Shown here: positions 24,960 through 35,214 of the stretch, piece by piece
How positions within the stretch are numbered: position 1 is the first letter of the stretch
How the letters are laid out: the number at the start of each line of letters is the position of its first letter
NCBI RefSeq assembly: GCF_018130215.1
Contig: NZ_JAFCKQ010000003.1
Span: 1-64,000, forward strand
Origin: Bradyrhizobium jicamae
GTDB lineage: Bacteria > Pseudomonadota > Alphaproteobacteria > Rhizobiales > Xanthobacteraceae
Reading direction: 5' to 3'
DNA: 64,000 nucleotides
Position numbers and translations under genes: made by a program
The notes under the pieces: generated by a model
What the model was told of the DNA's origin: nothing
Seen by the model: the letters and a program-made list of their open reading frames with translations, nothing else
The model's database searches: none

Positions 24960-26347
24960 GAGCGCTTCTCCTCGCGTTTCGGCGCAGTATCCTTGATCAG
25001 ATAGCCGGTCACGGAGCGCTTCTTGTCCAGCCATTTTGCGGCGGCGTCGCGCACCTGCTCGGCGGTGACGGCGCGGATGCGGTCCGGCCAGCTCCTGATG
25101 TCGTCGATGCTGAGTCCGGTCGTCAGCGCGCCGCCGTACCAGCGCGCCAGCGTGGCCTGGTTGTCCTGGGCGTAGATCGCTTCCGCAATGAGCTGGGTCT
25201 TGACCCGTTCGAGGTCCTCGGCCTTCGCGGTGTTCTGCGCGAGGTCGGCGATCACCTTGTCGATTGCGTCCTCGATCTGTGCGAACTCGACACCGGGCTT
25301 CGGCGTCACCGAGATCGAGAATTGCGAGGGGTCGAGCGCCGTACCCTGGTAGCCCGCGCCTGCACTGATCGCCAGGCCCTGGTCGATCACAAGCGAACGA
25401 TAGAGATAGGAATTGGCACCGCCGCCCATCAACTGCGCGAGCACGTCGAGCGTCGGGCTTTCGCCCGCCGCGGCCGTGGTCGCCGACGGCACCAGATAGT
25501 AGCGACGCAGGCCGGGCTGCTCGACGCGCGGATCGGACAGCGTCACGGTGCGCGGCGCGACCGGTGTCGGCTCCTGCGGCCGGATGCGCTTCTCGGGAAT
25601 CGAATGTTGCGCCGGGATCGGGCCGAAATTCTTCTCCACCAGCGGGCGGATGTCCTTGACGTCGACATCGCCGGCGATGACCAGGATCGCATTGTTCGGC
25701 GCGTAGAAGCGCTTGTAGAAGGCGAGCGCATCCTCGCGGTCGAGTTTCTCGATCTCCTGGTGCCAGCCGATCACCGGGCGGCCGTAGGGGTGATTGAGGT
25801 AGAGCGCAGCCATGATCTGCTCGGTCAGCCGCGCATCCGGATTGTTCGCGACGCGCATGTTGTACTCTTCGAGCACGACGTCACGCTCGGGCAGCACGTT
25901 CTCGTCCTTGAGGATGAGGCCGGTCATGCGATCGGCCTCGAACTCCATCATGGTGGGGAGCTGCTCGCGCGGCACGCGCTGGAAATAGCCGGTGTAATCG
26001 ACCGAGGTGAAGGCGTTCTCGTTGCCGCCGACGCGTAGCACGGTCTGCGAGAACTCGCCGGCCGGATGTTTGGCTGTGCCCTTGAACATCAGATGCTCGA
26101 GGAAATGCGCCAGCCCGGATTTGCCGGGTGTCTCGTCGGCCGAGCCGACCTTGTACCAGATCATCTGCGTCACGACCGGCGTGCGGTGATCGGGGATCAC
26201 CACGACCTGCAGGCCGTTGTCGAGCGTGAAGCTGGCGGGGCGTTCGGAGGTAACCGTGGTCTGGGCGCGGAGGCCGCTGCTCGACAGCGAGATCGTGGAA
26301 ACAAGTGCGGCAACGAAAAGGGCAGTCGCTCGGCGTAAGGGCATCAT
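24956..26347 (-). CDS. M16 family zinc metallopeptidase, catalytic subunit
   Basis: A 463-residue secreted peptidase with a signal peptide (residues 1 to about 28) and the inverted zinc motif His81-Phe-Leu-Glu84-His85 (GLAHFLEHLMFKGT), with a further glutamate in the LPERDVVLEEYNMR block as third-ligand candidate. It is the active member of a periplasmic M16 pair encoded in tandem with a 4-bp overlap. The start is taken at the double ATG (26347). The physiological substrate is not known; peptide or signal-peptide clearance is the family expectation. Confidence 0.9.
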   Translation of the reverse strand: MMPLRRATALFVAALVSTISLSSSGLRAQTTVTSERPASFTLDNGLQVVVIPDHRTPVVTQMIWYKVGSADETPGKSGLAHFLEHLMFKGTAKHPAGEFSQTVLRVGGNENAFTSVDYTGYFQRVPREQLPTMMEFEADRMTGLILKDENVLPERDVVLEEYNMRVANNPDARLTEQIMAALYLNHPYGRPVIGWHQEIEKLDREDALAFYKRFYAPNNAILVIAGDVDVKDIRPLVEKNFGPIPAQHSIPEKRIRPQEPTPVAPRTVTLSDPRVEQPGLRRYYLVPSATTAAAGESPTLDVLAQLMGGGANSYLYRSLVIDQGLAISAGAGYQGTALDPSQFSISVTPKPGVEFAQIEDAIDKVIADLAQNTAKAEDLERVKTQLIAEAIYAQDNQATLARWYGGALTTGLSIDDIRSWPDRIRAVTAEQVRDAAAKWLDKKRSVTGYLIKDTAPKREEKRS

Positions 26348-26498
26348 GATCCTTATGGAAGCCCGGACACGGGGTCGGGGCGCGAAAGCACGGCATCCTA
26401 CACGGGACGGCCCGTGCCAGTCGTCACGAAGCGGAGAGACAGGCACCACCCCGCATTAAGCTTTGCACATGTCAACTCGGCCGGTGGACGCGACGCAA

Positions 26499-27239
26499 CT
26501 ATTGGACCGGTTTGCCGGTCATGACGTCGTATTGTCCTTCCTTGGCCAGCGGCTTCTGCGGCCCGGTGCCGTAGGCAAAATTCGGCGACGGCGTCTGATA
26601 GCCCGGAGGCGGCTCGGTCAGGCTCTCGCGCGGCGGCTCGCCCTTGAACGGTGCGGACTCGCTGCTGTTCCCCTTGAACACGCCGAGCAGGCCGCCCTTA
26701 TAGCCAAGTTCGTTCGGCATCAGCGAAGGATTCTTGGTTACGCCGGGTTCGATCGGTTCCTTGTTGCTGTCGACCGCGGTTTGCTGCTTGCGGCCAGCCT
26801 CGATCTCGGCCGGGGTGAGTGGTTGAGACTCCTGCCAGGGCTGCTTCTTGACCTCTTTCTTGCGCGCCTCGATCATCGCCTTGCGCTTGGCAATATCGGG
26901 ATCCTTTGGCCAGTTCGGCGCGTCGGCCCGGGCGGACGCGGGGGGCGGGAGGTCGAGCTTCGGCGGTACCACCAGCGGCGAGCGCTCGCGGTAATCGATG
27001 CCCTTGCTGGCCGCGCTCTTGGCGCCGAGGCCGGTCATCAGATTGTCGATGATTCGCTCTTCGAAGGTCAGGCCGTCGTCGCCATCATCGTCGTCGTCAC
27101 CGGCGCGCACCGGGCCCGCCGCCATGACAAGGCCGATGCCGGCGGTCACCAGCGCCAGGCGGAAGCCGCGAGTCAGCGTCAGGCGGGAGGTCCAGCGGGA
27201 GGTCCAGGTCAGGTAGCCGCTGATATCGGTATTGCGCAT
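26499..27239 (-). CDS. Conserved secreted hypothetical protein
   Basis: A 246-residue protein. An arginine-rich start and hydrophobic segment (LALVTAGIGLVMAAGPVRA, about residues 28-46) look like a signal peptide, followed by an acidic run GDDDDDGDDG. The rest is proline-, lysine- and glutamate-rich with conserved-looking blocks (LTFEERIIDNLMTGLG, NPSLMPNELGYKGG). I do not recognise a named domain. It lies between lspA and the M16 pair, all on the minus strand, and could share their transcript. Confidence 0.72.
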   Translation of the reverse strand: MRNTDISGYLTWTSRWTSRLTLTRGFRLALVTAGIGLVMAAGPVRAGDDDDDGDDGLTFEERIIDNLMTGLGAKSAASKGIDYRERSPLVVPPKLDLPPPASARADAPNWPKDPDIAKRKAMIEARKKEVKKQPWQESQPLTPAEIEAGRKQQTAVDSNKEPIEPGVTKNPSLMPNELGYKGGLLGVFKGNSSESAPFKGEPPRESLTEPPPGYQTPSPNFAYGTGPQKPLAKEGQYDVMTGKPVQ

Positions 27240-27341
27240 CGCGCCATTCCCATCTCGAATTTCGGTAAGGCGATCACTGGCTTAGGCACAGTTCCGCCGG
27301 ATGGAGTCAATCCACCGCCGACCGGTCCGTATCGGCCGGGA

Positions 27342-27839
27342 TCAGGGCGCTTTTGCGGCGGGTACCCCCAGGAAGGAATCATACAATAGGGCCGCCACGC
27401 CAGCAACGATGGCCGTATCGGCCACGTTGAAGACGTACCAGTAATAGACCTTGCCGCCGATCTCGATATGCAACAGCGCAAAATCGACCACCGCCCCGTA
27501 GGCCAGGCGGTCGATCCCGTTACCGATGGCGCCGCCGATGATCAGACCGAGGGCGATCGTGGCGAGCCAGGTGCGCGACCGCGCCATCCAGACCGCCAGC
27601 GCGATCACGGCCGCCGCCTTGACCGCCATCAGCAGGATCTGGGCCGCGGGGCTCTCGCTTTGCAGCAGGCCGAAGCTGATCCCCGGGTTCCGCTCCAGCA
27701 CCAGGTCGAAGAACGGCGTCACGCGCACCGCCCCGCGATGTGCGATGTCGAGTATGTGCAGCAGCCATAGCTTCGACGCCTGATCGGCGATCAGCGTCGC
27801 GATGGCCGCGAACAGTCCGGCGCGCAGCGGAGGGGTCAA
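27342..27839 (-). CDS. lspA: Lipoprotein signal peptidase
   Basis: Inner-membrane aspartyl peptidase that cleaves prolipoprotein signal peptides after lipid attachment. The 165-residue length and four hydrophobic segments are normal. Catalytic aspartates lie in [15 protein letters not shown] and in FNVADTAI. The start is TTG at 27839, overlapping the ileS stop (TTGA), which makes the pair translationally coupled; ileS-lspA is a widely conserved arrangement. Confidence 0.93.
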   Translation of the reverse strand: MTPPLRAGLFAAIATLIADQASKLWLLHILDIAHRGAVRVTPFFDLVLERNPGISFGLLQSESPAAQILLMAVKAAAVIALAVWMARSRTWLATIALGLIIGGAIGNGIDRLAYGAVVDFALLHIEIGGKVYYWYVFNVADTAIVAGVAALLYDSFLGVPAAKAP

Positions 27840-30800
27840 GCAGTGCCCCCCAGCGCCTTCCATTCGCGCAGCGCCTGCGCGTCGCGCGGCGAGACGTCGG
27901 GATAGTCGGGATCTTCGCCGACGGTCGGAAGAATCTTCCAGGAGCGGGCGCATTTCGTCCCGACCGCCTTCTCGATCACCACGGCGACGCCAGGCACGGC
28001 GTCCAGACGGAACGCGCCGGCGGGGGCCTCGCCCTCGCGCACCTCATAGTTCGAGGTGATGCAGACTTCGGCGAGGTCGACGTCGAACAGCGTCGCCAGC
28101 GTCTCCCTGTCGGCGACGTAGATGATCGGCGAGGCCTCCAGCGACGAGCCGATTTTCTTGGCGGCGCGTTCGAGCTCGAGCGCGCCGGTGACGACGCGGC
28201 GCACGTTGCGGATCGTCTCCCATTTCGCTGACAGGGCGTCGTCGCGAAACTGCTCGAGACCATCCGGGAACTGGGTCAGGTGCACCGACGGCTCGGCGTT
28301 TGGCCGGTACATCCGCCATGCTTCGTCGGCCGTGAAGCTCAAGACCGGCGCGAGCCAGCGCAGGATCGCGTCGCACAGCATGTCGATCGTGGTCAGCGCC
28401 GCCTTGCGCGCCACCGAGGACGGCGGATCGCAATACAGCGTGTCCTTGCGGATATCGAAGTAGAACGCCGACAGCTCGGTATTCATGAAGGCGGAGAGGC
28501 TCGCCACCACCGTCTTGTAGTCGAATTCAGCATAGGCCTTGCGGATGGTCTCCGCCTGTCCGGCGAGCCCGTGCAGCATCAGCCGTTCGAGCTCGGGCAT
28601 CTCTGCAACGGCAATCTTCTCGCTCGGCTTGAAGTGATGCAGCGTGCCGAGCATCCAGCGGATCGAGTTGCGCAGCTTGCGGTAGGTCTCGATGGTGTTC
28701 TTGAGGATTTCCGGGCCGATGCGCTGGTCATCGGCATAGTCGGTGGCGCAGACCCAGAGGCGGAGGATATCTGCGCCCGAATCCTTGATCACCTTCTGCG
28801 GCTCGACGGTGTTGCCGAGCGACTTCGACATCTTGCGGCCGTTCTCGTCGAGCGTGAAGCCGTGGGTGAGCACGATGTCATAGGGGGCGCGGCCGCGGGT
28901 GCCCGAGCTTTCCAGCAGCGAGGAGTGGAACCAGCCGCGATGCTGGTCGGAGCCTTCCAGGTACATCACGGTGTCCTGGCCGCCGTCGACCTTGCGGACG
29001 ATATGGCCGAGCGTGGGAAAATTCTGGCGGTCCTCCAGCACGAAGGCATGCGTCGAGCCGGAATCGAACCAGACGTCCAGGATGTCGTCTACTTTCTTCC
29101 AGTCCTCGTTGGCGCGTGATCCGAGGAAACGTTCGCGGGCGCCGTCCATGTACCAGGCGTCGGCGCCTTCCTCGGTAAAGGCCTCGACGATGCGCTGGTT
29201 GACGACTTCGTCCTCGAGGATCTCCGCGGAGCCGTCGCCCTTCTCGCGCACGAACACCGCGATCGGCACGCCCCAGGCGCGCTGGCGCGAGATCACCCAG
29301 TCGGGGCGGTTGGCGATCATGCCGTTGATGCGGTTCTGGCCGGCCGGCGGCACCCACTGCGTCACCGCGATGGCGTGCAGCGCGCGGGCGCGCAACGTGT
29401 CGCCCTTTTTCGCGTGGCCGTCCTGGACGATGTCCTTGTCCATCGCGATGAACCATTGCGGCGTGTTGCGGAAGATCACCGGCTTCTTGGAACGCCAGGA
29501 ATGCGGATATTGATGCTTCAGCCGGCCGCGCGCCAGCAAATTGCCGGCCTCGATCAACGCCTTGATCACCGCCTCGTTGGCGTCGCCCTTTTCGCCCTTG
29601 TCGTTGAGCACGCGTTTGCCGGTGAAGCCCGGAGCCTGCGCGGTGTAGGCGCCATTCTCGTCGACCGTGTAGGGGATTGCGGTGTTGATGCCGCGAGCGT
29701 CGAGCTCGCGGGTGCTGGCGGTCCAGACGTCGAAGTCCTCGCGGCCATGGCTCGGCGCGGTGTGCACGAAGCCGGTGCCGGTATCGTCCGTGACGTGCTC
29801 GCCGGCAAGCAGCGGCACGGTGAACTCATAACCGCCGCCGAAGCCGCGCAGCGGATGTGCGCATTCCACGGCATCGAGCGTGTCGCCCGGGATGTCGCGC
29901 ACCTTCTCATAGGCCGTGACGCGTGCCTGCTTGAAGACGTCACCGGCAAGTGCGTCGGCCAGGATCAGGAGATCGCCGTTCCTGGCCCAGTTGTCCGCCG
30001 GCGCATCGGTGACCTTGTACAGGCCATAGGCGATCTTCGGCGAGAACGCGATGGCGCGGTTGCCCGGCAGCGTCCATGGCGTCGTGGTCCAGATCACCAC
30101 CGAAGCATTGGCGAGCGCGCCATGAGCCGGCGATGTCACCGGGAATTTCACCCACACCATGTCGGAGGTGTAGTCCTCATACTCGACCTCGGCTTCGGCG
30201 AGCGCGGTCTTCTCGACCACGCTCCACATCACCGGCTTGGAGCCGCGATAGAGCGTGCCGTTGGCGGCGAATTTCATCAGCTCGCGCGCGATCGCGGCTT
30301 CCGCGGGATAGCTCATCGTCTGATAGGGGTGATCCCAGTCGCCGATGATGCCGAGGCGCTTGAACTCCTCGCGCTGCACGTTGATCCAGTGCGTCGCGTA
30401 GGCGCGGCATTCCTTGCGGAACGCGACCATAGCGGTTGAATCGCGGAAATCGGGCTTCTGCTTGCCCTTGGAGCGGTAGTTCTCCTCCTCGATCTTCCAT
30501 TCGATCGGCAGGCCGTGGCAGTCCCAGCCCGGAACATAATTGGAGTCGAAGCCGAGCATCTGCTGGCTCTTGGTCACGACGTCCTTGAGGATCTTGTTGA
30601 GCGCATGCCCGATATGGATGTTGCCGTTGGCGTAGGGCGGGCCATCGTGCAGCACGAATTTGGCGCGGCCCTCGGCGGACCGGCGCAGCTTTTCGTAGAG
30701 GCCGATCTCGTTCCAGTATTTGAGGATTTCCGGCTCGCGCTGCGGCAGGCCGGCGCGCATCGGGAAGTCCGTCTGCGGCAGGTAAAGGGTCTTGGAATAG

Positions 30801-30850
30801 TCTTTGGCGTTGGTCTTTTGGGCGTCAGTCATTTGCGGCTTGTCGGACAT
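27836..30850 (-). CDS. ileS: Isoleucyl-tRNA synthetase
   Basis: Class I aminoacyl-tRNA synthetase, 1004 residues. HIGH signature at 79-82 ([12 protein letters not shown]), [10 protein letters not shown] just after it, editing domain ([28 protein letters not shown]), and the KMSKS loop ([10 protein letters not shown]). The C-terminal part is short and lacks the Cys4 zinc cluster seen in the E. coli enzyme. The start is ATG at 30850. It is followed by lspA with overlap. Confidence 0.97.
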   Translation of the reverse strand: MSDKPQMTDAQKTNAKDYSKTLYLPQTDFPMRAGLPQREPEILKYWNEIGLYEKLRRSAEGRAKFVLHDGPPYANGNIHIGHALNKILKDVVTKSQQMLGFDSNYVPGWDCHGLPIEWKIEEENYRSKGKQKPDFRDSTAMVAFRKECRAYATHWINVQREEFKRLGIIGDWDHPYQTMSYPAEAAIARELMKFAANGTLYRGSKPVMWSVVEKTALAEAEVEYEDYTSDMVWVKFPVTSPAHGALANASVVIWTTTPWTLPGNRAIAFSPKIAYGLYKVTDAPADNWARNGDLLILADALAGDVFKQARVTAYEKVRDIPGDTLDAVECAHPLRGFGGGYEFTVPLLAGEHVTDDTGTGFVHTAPSHGREDFDVWTASTRELDARGINTAIPYTVDENGAYTAQAPGFTGKRVLNDKGEKGDANEAVIKALIEAGNLLARGRLKHQYPHSWRSKKPVIFRNTPQWFIAMDKDIVQDGHAKKGDTLRARALHAIAVTQWVPPAGQNRINGMIANRPDWVISRQRAWGVPIAVFVREKGDGSAEILEDEVVNQRIVEAFTEEGADAWYMDGARERFLGSRANEDWKKVDDILDVWFDSGSTHAFVLEDRQNFPTLGHIVRKVDGGQDTVMYLEGSDQHRGWFHSSLLESSGTRGRAPYDIVLTHGFTLDENGRKMSKSLGNTVEPQKVIKDSGADILRLWVCATDYADDQRIGPEILKNTIETYRKLRNSIRWMLGTLHHFKPSEKIAVAEMPELERLMLHGLAGQAETIRKAYAEFDYKTVVASLSAFMNTELSAFYFDIRKDTLYCDPPSSVARKAALTTIDMLCDAILRWLAPVLSFTADEAWRMYRPNAEPSVHLTQFPDGLEQFRDDALSAKWETIRNVRRVVTGALELERAAKKIGSSLEASPIIYVADRETLATLFDVDLAEVCITSNYEVREGEAPAGAFRLDAVPGVAVVIEKAVGTKCARSWKILPTVGEDPDYPDVSPRDAQALREWKALGGTA

Positions 30851-31135
30851 GAAGGCTCTGATCTGGCAGGTGCGGGCGCGGAAACGCGATCAATCGCGGT
30901 GAAACGAGGACATCCCGGTCTTGCGCCGAGCCTTGAGGCTCAGGCGGAAGCCGGGCCGCTAATCCGTATGATGCGCCGCGAGAACATGGCCGTTCCATAG
31001 CAGCCAGACGGGGAAATCGCAAAGCCTCCGCAAGGCCGGTTGGGAGGCCGCTAAACCGGGCCAGGATCGGTATGGATTTCCGGTCACGATCGCGTCAGCC
31101 CGGGAGCCACGTCCCAGGATGCTTCCCTGTCCCGT

Positions 31136-32107
31136 TCAACCAATCACCCCAAGCTTCGGGAACGCATCCGGCGCCGCGGCGAGGGCCGCGCGCGCCCTGG
31201 CGCTGTCGTCATCCATCCGGCTCGTCAGCGCCTCGATGGTGTCGAATTTCAGCTCGTCGCGAATGAAACCGATGAAGGCGACGTCGAGCACCTTTCCGTA
31301 GAGATCGCCCTTGAAGTCGAACAGGAACACCTCGAGCAGCGGCGCGCCGTTGTCGAAGGTCGGACGGCGGCCATAGCTGGCGACGCCGTCGATCCGCTCG
31401 GCCCCGAGGCCGACCCTGACCGCGTAGATGCCGTGCTTGAGCGCGCAGTTCTTGTCGAGGCGGATGTTGGCGGTGGGATAGCCGAGATCGCGACCGCGCT
31501 TCTCGCCGTGGATCACCTCGCCGGTCGCGAACCATGGTCCGCCCAGCATCGCGGTGGCATCGGCGACCTGGCCTTCGGCGAGCGCCATGCGGATCGCGGT
31601 AGAAGAGACCGGGCGCTCCTCGATATCGACATGCGCCTGCACGTCGACCTCGATGCCGAGCTTCGGTGCCTCACTGACGAGCAGGCTCGGCGAGCCGACC
31701 CGGCCCTTGCCGAAATGGAAGTCGTAGCCGACCGCGATTCCGCTGACGCCGAGTCTGTCGATCAGGTCGTGACGGATGAAGTCCTGCGCCGAGGTGCCGG
31801 CACGCGACTTGTCGAACGTCATCACCACGGCGCCGGCGAGGCCAGTCGCCGCGAGCAGCCGCAACTTGTTGGTCTCGTCCGTGAGGCGGAATTGCGGGCT
31901 GTTCGGGCTGAAGAAGCTGCGCGGATGCGGTTCGAAGGTCACCGCCAGCGCCGGCTTGCCGTGGGCCGCGCCCATCCGCAGCGCCGCGCCGATCACGGCG
32001 CGGTGGCCGAGATGCACGCCGTCGAAATTGCCCATCGCGACCACGGCGCCCTTCGGTATCGCGCTGTCAGGGGTGTTGTCACGGATAACGGTAAAACCAG
32101 TGCTCAT
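31136..32107 (-). CDS. ribF: Bifunctional riboflavin kinase/FAD synthetase
   Basis: Converts riboflavin to FMN and then FAD. The 323-residue protein has the N-terminal nucleotidyltransferase domain with GNFDGVHLGHRAVI and FDKSRAGTSAQDFI, and the C-terminal flavokinase domain with GYPTANIRL and the downstream FLFDFKGDLYGK block. The start is ATG at 32107. It lies 285 bp upstream of ileS on the same strand; ribF-ileS-lspA is a common bacterial order. The CheY-like gene is divergent. Confidence 0.95.
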   Translation of the reverse strand: MSTGFTVIRDNTPDSAIPKGAVVAMGNFDGVHLGHRAVIGAALRMGAAHGKPALAVTFEPHPRSFFSPNSPQFRLTDETNKLRLLAATGLAGAVVMTFDKSRAGTSAQDFIRHDLIDRLGVSGIAVGYDFHFGKGRVGSPSLLVSEAPKLGIEVDVQAHVDIEERPVSSTAIRMALAEGQVADATAMLGGPWFATGEVIHGEKRGRDLGYPTANIRLDKNCALKHGIYAVRVGLGAERIDGVASYGRRPTFDNGAPLLEVFLFDFKGDLYGKVLDVAFIGFIRDELKFDTIEALTSRMDDDSARARAALAAAPDAFPKLGVIG

Positions 32108-32230
32108 GTCGGGGATTCTTCAAGGATTCTTAAGCATGATCGGTGCGGGCCGGAACCGTGACGTGCCGGCGGCAGGGAAGTCAAGCGGCCGAAATCGCGT
32201 CAAATCCGTAACAATCCGGTTCCACCGGGT

Positions 32231-32247
32231 TAACGCGCTGTTTAACG
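32231..32247. promoter_or_regulatory. Near-consensus CtrA-like box upstream of the CheY-like gene
   Basis: TTAA (32231-32234) and TTAAC (32243-32247) are separated by 8 nt instead of the consensus 7 for the cell-cycle regulator CtrA. The pair lies about 77 bp upstream of the start at 32324. Chemotaxis genes are frequent CtrA targets in alphaproteobacteria, but the spacing is off by one. Confidence 0.25.
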
Positions 32248-32323
32248 CCTGCTGTTACTCGTTGCCTGAGAACTGCGGGTCGCGCAGAAGCCTAGTTGAG
32301 TTAGCGTCGCTTTGGGGGAAAAG

Positions 32324-32719
32324 ATGGCGGTTGATTTGTCCATGCCGGTTCTGGTGGTTGATGATTACAGCACCATGATCCGCATCATCCGAAATCTTCT
32401 CAAGCAGCTCGGCTTCGAGAATATCGACGACGCTTCCGATGGCTCGGCTGCGCTGAACAAGATGCGCGGCAAGAAATACGGCCTCGTCATCTCCGACTGG
32501 AATATGGAGCCGATGACCGGCTACGACCTGCTCAAGGAAGTCCGCGCCGATCCCAATCTGGCGACCACGCCCTTCATCATGATCACGGCGGAATCCAAGA
32601 CCGAGAACGTGATCGCCGCCAAGAAGGCCGGCGTGAACAACTACATCGTCAAGCCGTTCAATGCCGCGACGCTGAAGACCAAGATCGAGGCAGTCTTCCC
32701 GGATATGGCGACCGCGTAG
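32324..32719 (+). CDS. CheY-like single-domain response regulator
   Basis: A 131-residue stand-alone receiver domain. The acidic pocket is Asp13-Asp14, the phospho-acceptor is Asp58 (ISDWNMEP), the switch threonine is Thr88 and the conserved lysine is Lys110 (IVKPF). Sequence is that of chemotaxis CheY, which binds the flagellar motor switch, but no other chemotaxis gene is in the window. The start is ATG at 32324 just after a GGGGGAAAAG ribosome-binding region. A hairpin terminator follows. Confidence 0.9.
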   Translation: MAVDLSMPVLVVDDYSTMIRIIRNLLKQLGFENIDDASDGSAALNKMRGKKYGLVISDWNMEPMTGYDLLKEVRADPNLATTPFIMITAESKTENVIAAKKAGVNNYIVKPFNAATLKTKIEAVFPDMATA

Positions 32720-32743
32720 GCAGCTGAGACTTATTCAACAAAA

Positions 32744-32767
32744 AATGCCCGGGCTTGCCCGGGCATT
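32744..32767 (-). terminator. Rho-independent terminator (best in minus direction)
   Basis: The 10-bp stem AATGCCCGGG (32744-32753) pairs with CCCGGGCATT (32758-32767) around a 4-nt loop. On the minus strand it is followed by a run of six T, making a strong terminator for the HAD hydrolase gene that ends at 32779. In the plus direction it can also end the CheY-like transcript, but the T content there is weak. Confidence 0.85.
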
Positions 32768-32778
32768 GTTCGTTCCGG

Positions 32779-33633
32779 CTACCAGCGCAGCTCGCGCATC
32801 AGCGCTCGGGGCGGGTGGCCGAACAGCTCCTTCACCGAGGACGGATCGAGCTGCTCGACGCCCTCGAACTCCTCGGAATGGATGCCGCGCGTGATGAAGA
32901 GGAGGTCGATGCCGAAGCCATTGGCGCCGGCAAGATCGGTGCGCACGGAATCGCCGATCGCGAGCACCCGCGAGCGCTCGGTGGCGTGGCCGCGCCGCTC
33001 GGTGGCCAGCGCCATCGCGCGTTCGTAGATCGGCCGGTGCGGCTTGCCGTAGAAGATCACCTCGCCGCCGAGTTCGCGATAGAGTTCGGCGATCGCGCCG
33101 GCGCAATAGATCAGCCGGTCGCCGCGCTCGACCACGATGTCCGGATTGGCGCAGACCAGCGTCAGCTTGCGCTGGAGCGCCTTCATCAGCATCTCGCGAT
33201 AGTCTTCCGCGGATTCGGTCTCGTCGTCGAACAGGCCGGTGCAGATGATGTAATCCGCCTGCTCCAGCGGAACCATCGTGGCATCGAGGCCGCGATGGAT
33301 AGAGCTGTCGCGCTCGGGGCCGATCCAGAAGATCTTCTGGCCGGGGTGATCGGCCACGAAATGGCGCGTCAGGTCGCCTGACGAAACGATGGCATCATAG
33401 GTTTCGTCCGCGACGCCGAGCTTGCGCAACTGCCGCTGCACCGAATCGGCCGGTCGCGGCGCATTGGTGATCAGGATGACGGTGCCGCCCTGTTGGCGAA
33501 AGCTGTGCAGCGCCCCGCAGGCCTCGGGGAACGCTTCCAGCCCGTTGTGCACGACGCCCCAGATGTCCGACAGCACGACGTCGACGCCGCCGATCAAATC
33601 GCGCAACCGCTCCACAAATCGCAGCGCGGTCAT
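32779..33633 (-). CDS. TIGR01459 family HAD-type hydrolase
   Basis: A 284-residue HAD-superfamily phosphatase of the NagD-like subgroup. Motif I is LSDIWGVVHNG near residue 22, motif II is the ITNAPRP segment, motif III KPHRPIY and motif IV IGDSVRTDLAGANGFG. I recognise the alphaproteobacterial TIGR01459 type; its natural substrate is unknown. The start is ATG at 33633, only 15 bp from the EAL gene stop, so the two may be co-transcribed. Confidence 0.88.
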   Translation of the reverse strand: MTALRFVERLRDLIGGVDVVLSDIWGVVHNGLEAFPEACGALHSFRQQGGTVILITNAPRPADSVQRQLRKLGVADETYDAIVSSGDLTRHFVADHPGQKIFWIGPERDSSIHRGLDATMVPLEQADYIICTGLFDDETESAEDYREMLMKALQRKLTLVCANPDIVVERGDRLIYCAGAIAELYRELGGEVIFYGKPHRPIYERAMALATERRGHATERSRVLAIGDSVRTDLAGANGFGIDLLFITRGIHSEEFEGVEQLDPSSVKELFGHPPRALMRELRW

Positions 33634-33648
33634 GGCTGGAACGCCCCG

Positions 33649-35061
33649 TCAGCCCGGGCCGACGGCGCGACGGGCCAGTGCGGCGTTGCCGGTCGCGCGC
33701 GGTGGCTGTTCCATCGCGGAAGTGAGTGCTGAAGTGCTGGCGCCATTGAGGTCCTGCGGCCTGGTCTGCGGAGCCTCGGCGGTAGCAGATGCACCCTCCG
33801 GCCGCAACGGCCGCGGCGGCGCGAACAGGAAGCCCTGGCCGAACCGGACGTCGTAGTCGAGCAGGTCGACGACGGCGCGCTCGCCCTCGATCTTTTCGGC
33901 GATCAGGTCGATGCCGTAGCGGCCGAGCAGATCGGAGAGGTCGGAGGGATCGATGTCGGTGGTCGCGCTCTGCCTGGCATCGAGCAGCAGGGCGGCCGGC
34001 GCCTTGATGAAGCGGACACCACGGTCGGCGAGCTCGCGCGGCTCAATGCGGAGGTCGCTGACATGATCGATCGAGAAGCGGTAGCCCCGCTGCGCCAGCG
34101 CCGCGAGATTCTCGCTCTCGGTCGGGCCGAGATTGCGGAACGTCTCCTGCTTGAACTCGAGCACGAGGGACGGCGCCAGCGCCCGGTTGGCCTCGAGGAA
34201 ATCCAGGCATTGGGTGAAGCTGGCCGGGCTCGCCAGCGTCGCCGCCGAGACGTTGCAGAACACGCCGACATCCTTGTTGCGCACCATCAGACGGCGCAGC
34301 ACCTGGACACAACGCAGCATCACCATGTGGTCGATGCGGCCGATCACGCCGCCGGCCTCGGCGACGGCGATGAAGTCGTCGGCGGCAAGGACCTGGTCAC
34401 GCTCGTCACGCAGCCGCGACATTGCCTCGTAGTAGCGCACCTTGCGCTGTGGCAGCGTCACCATCGGCTGCAAGTAGATGTCGAGGCGGTTCTCCTCGAT
34501 GGCGCTTTTCACCGCGCCGAGGAGCTGGCTGCCGCTGCGGGTGGTCGCGGCAGCCGGCATCGGCGGCGGCTGGGGCACGACGGTAACGGGCGGAGGCGGC
34601 TCGGCCGCTCGCAGCGGCTCGCTGCGCGGCGCTACGGGTGCAACCGGTGCAGCATCCAGCGCCAGCAGGTCCTCATGGCTCGCGACCGAGGCCGCGAGCT
34701 GTTTCACCAGCACGCCGAGCTCGTTGATCTCGCCGGCCATCCCCTGCATGCGGTCGGCGCCGGCGGAATTGGCCGACACCACGCGGCCCTCGACCGCTGC
34801 CAGCCGGCGGCCGAATTCGGCGACCTGACGGGCGAGGTCGGCGGTGCCGCGCGACAGATCGGCAATCTGGCCACCGACATCGCTGCGGTCGCGCAGTCGC
34901 ATCGAGACCGCGTTGTAAAGGATCAGGAAGGTGAGGGCAGTGAGTGCGACGATCGCCGATTCGGGTCCGCTGATGCCCGCGACCGAATACAGAACGAAGC
35001 CGAGCGAGGCTGCGACCAGCACCATGCAGATGGCGATGAAGATCGTCGAAATGCGAATCAT
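33649..35061 (-). CDS. Membrane EAL-domain protein, degenerate catalytic site
   Basis: A 470-residue protein with two N-terminal membrane segments (residues 4-27 and 33-50), a coiled-coil-like region (65-130), a proline-rich linker (138-172), an EAL domain (about 178-420) and a low-complexity tail. Catalytic positions for c-di-GMP hydrolysis are partly kept: E212-A-M instead of EAL, Asn270, Glu302, Lys353, Glu389 and Gln409. The DDFG metal motif is replaced by IDHV (Asp332-His333), so the second metal-binding aspartate is missing. It may bind c-di-GMP or a protein partner rather than cleave c-di-GMP. It lies downstream of prmB on the same strand. Confidence 0.85.
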   Translation of the reverse strand: MIRISTIFIAICMVLVAASLGFVLYSVAGISGPESAIVALTALTFLILYNAVSMRLRDRSDVGGQIADLSRGTADLARQVAEFGRRLAAVEGRVVSANSAGADRMQGMAGEINELGVLVKQLAASVASHEDLLALDAAPVAPVAPRSEPLRAAEPPPPVTVVPQPPPMPAAATTRSGSQLLGAVKSAIEENRLDIYLQPMVTLPQRKVRYYEAMSRLRDERDQVLAADDFIAVAEAGGVIGRIDHMVMLRCVQVLRRLMVRNKDVGVFCNVSAATLASPASFTQCLDFLEANRALAPSLVLEFKQETFRNLGPTESENLAALAQRGYRFSIDHVSDLRIEPRELADRGVRFIKAPAALLLDARQSATTDIDPSDLSDLLGRYGIDLIAEKIEGERAVVDLLDYDVRFGQGFLFAPPRPLRPEGASATAEAPQTRPQDLNGASTSALTSAMEQPPRATGNAALARRAVGPG

Positions 35062-35214
35062 GTCGCCCGCTGCGCCCTCAGTCCAAGCTGCCCCAACCCC
35101 GCTACCTTAGCACCATTGCTGATTCGACGAGGCGGTGTTCTTTGGAACCGGCTGGAACTGAACACGATTTTCGCATCGGGGCCGTCCCGGGCGACCTCGC
35201 GCAATCGGGTTGGC

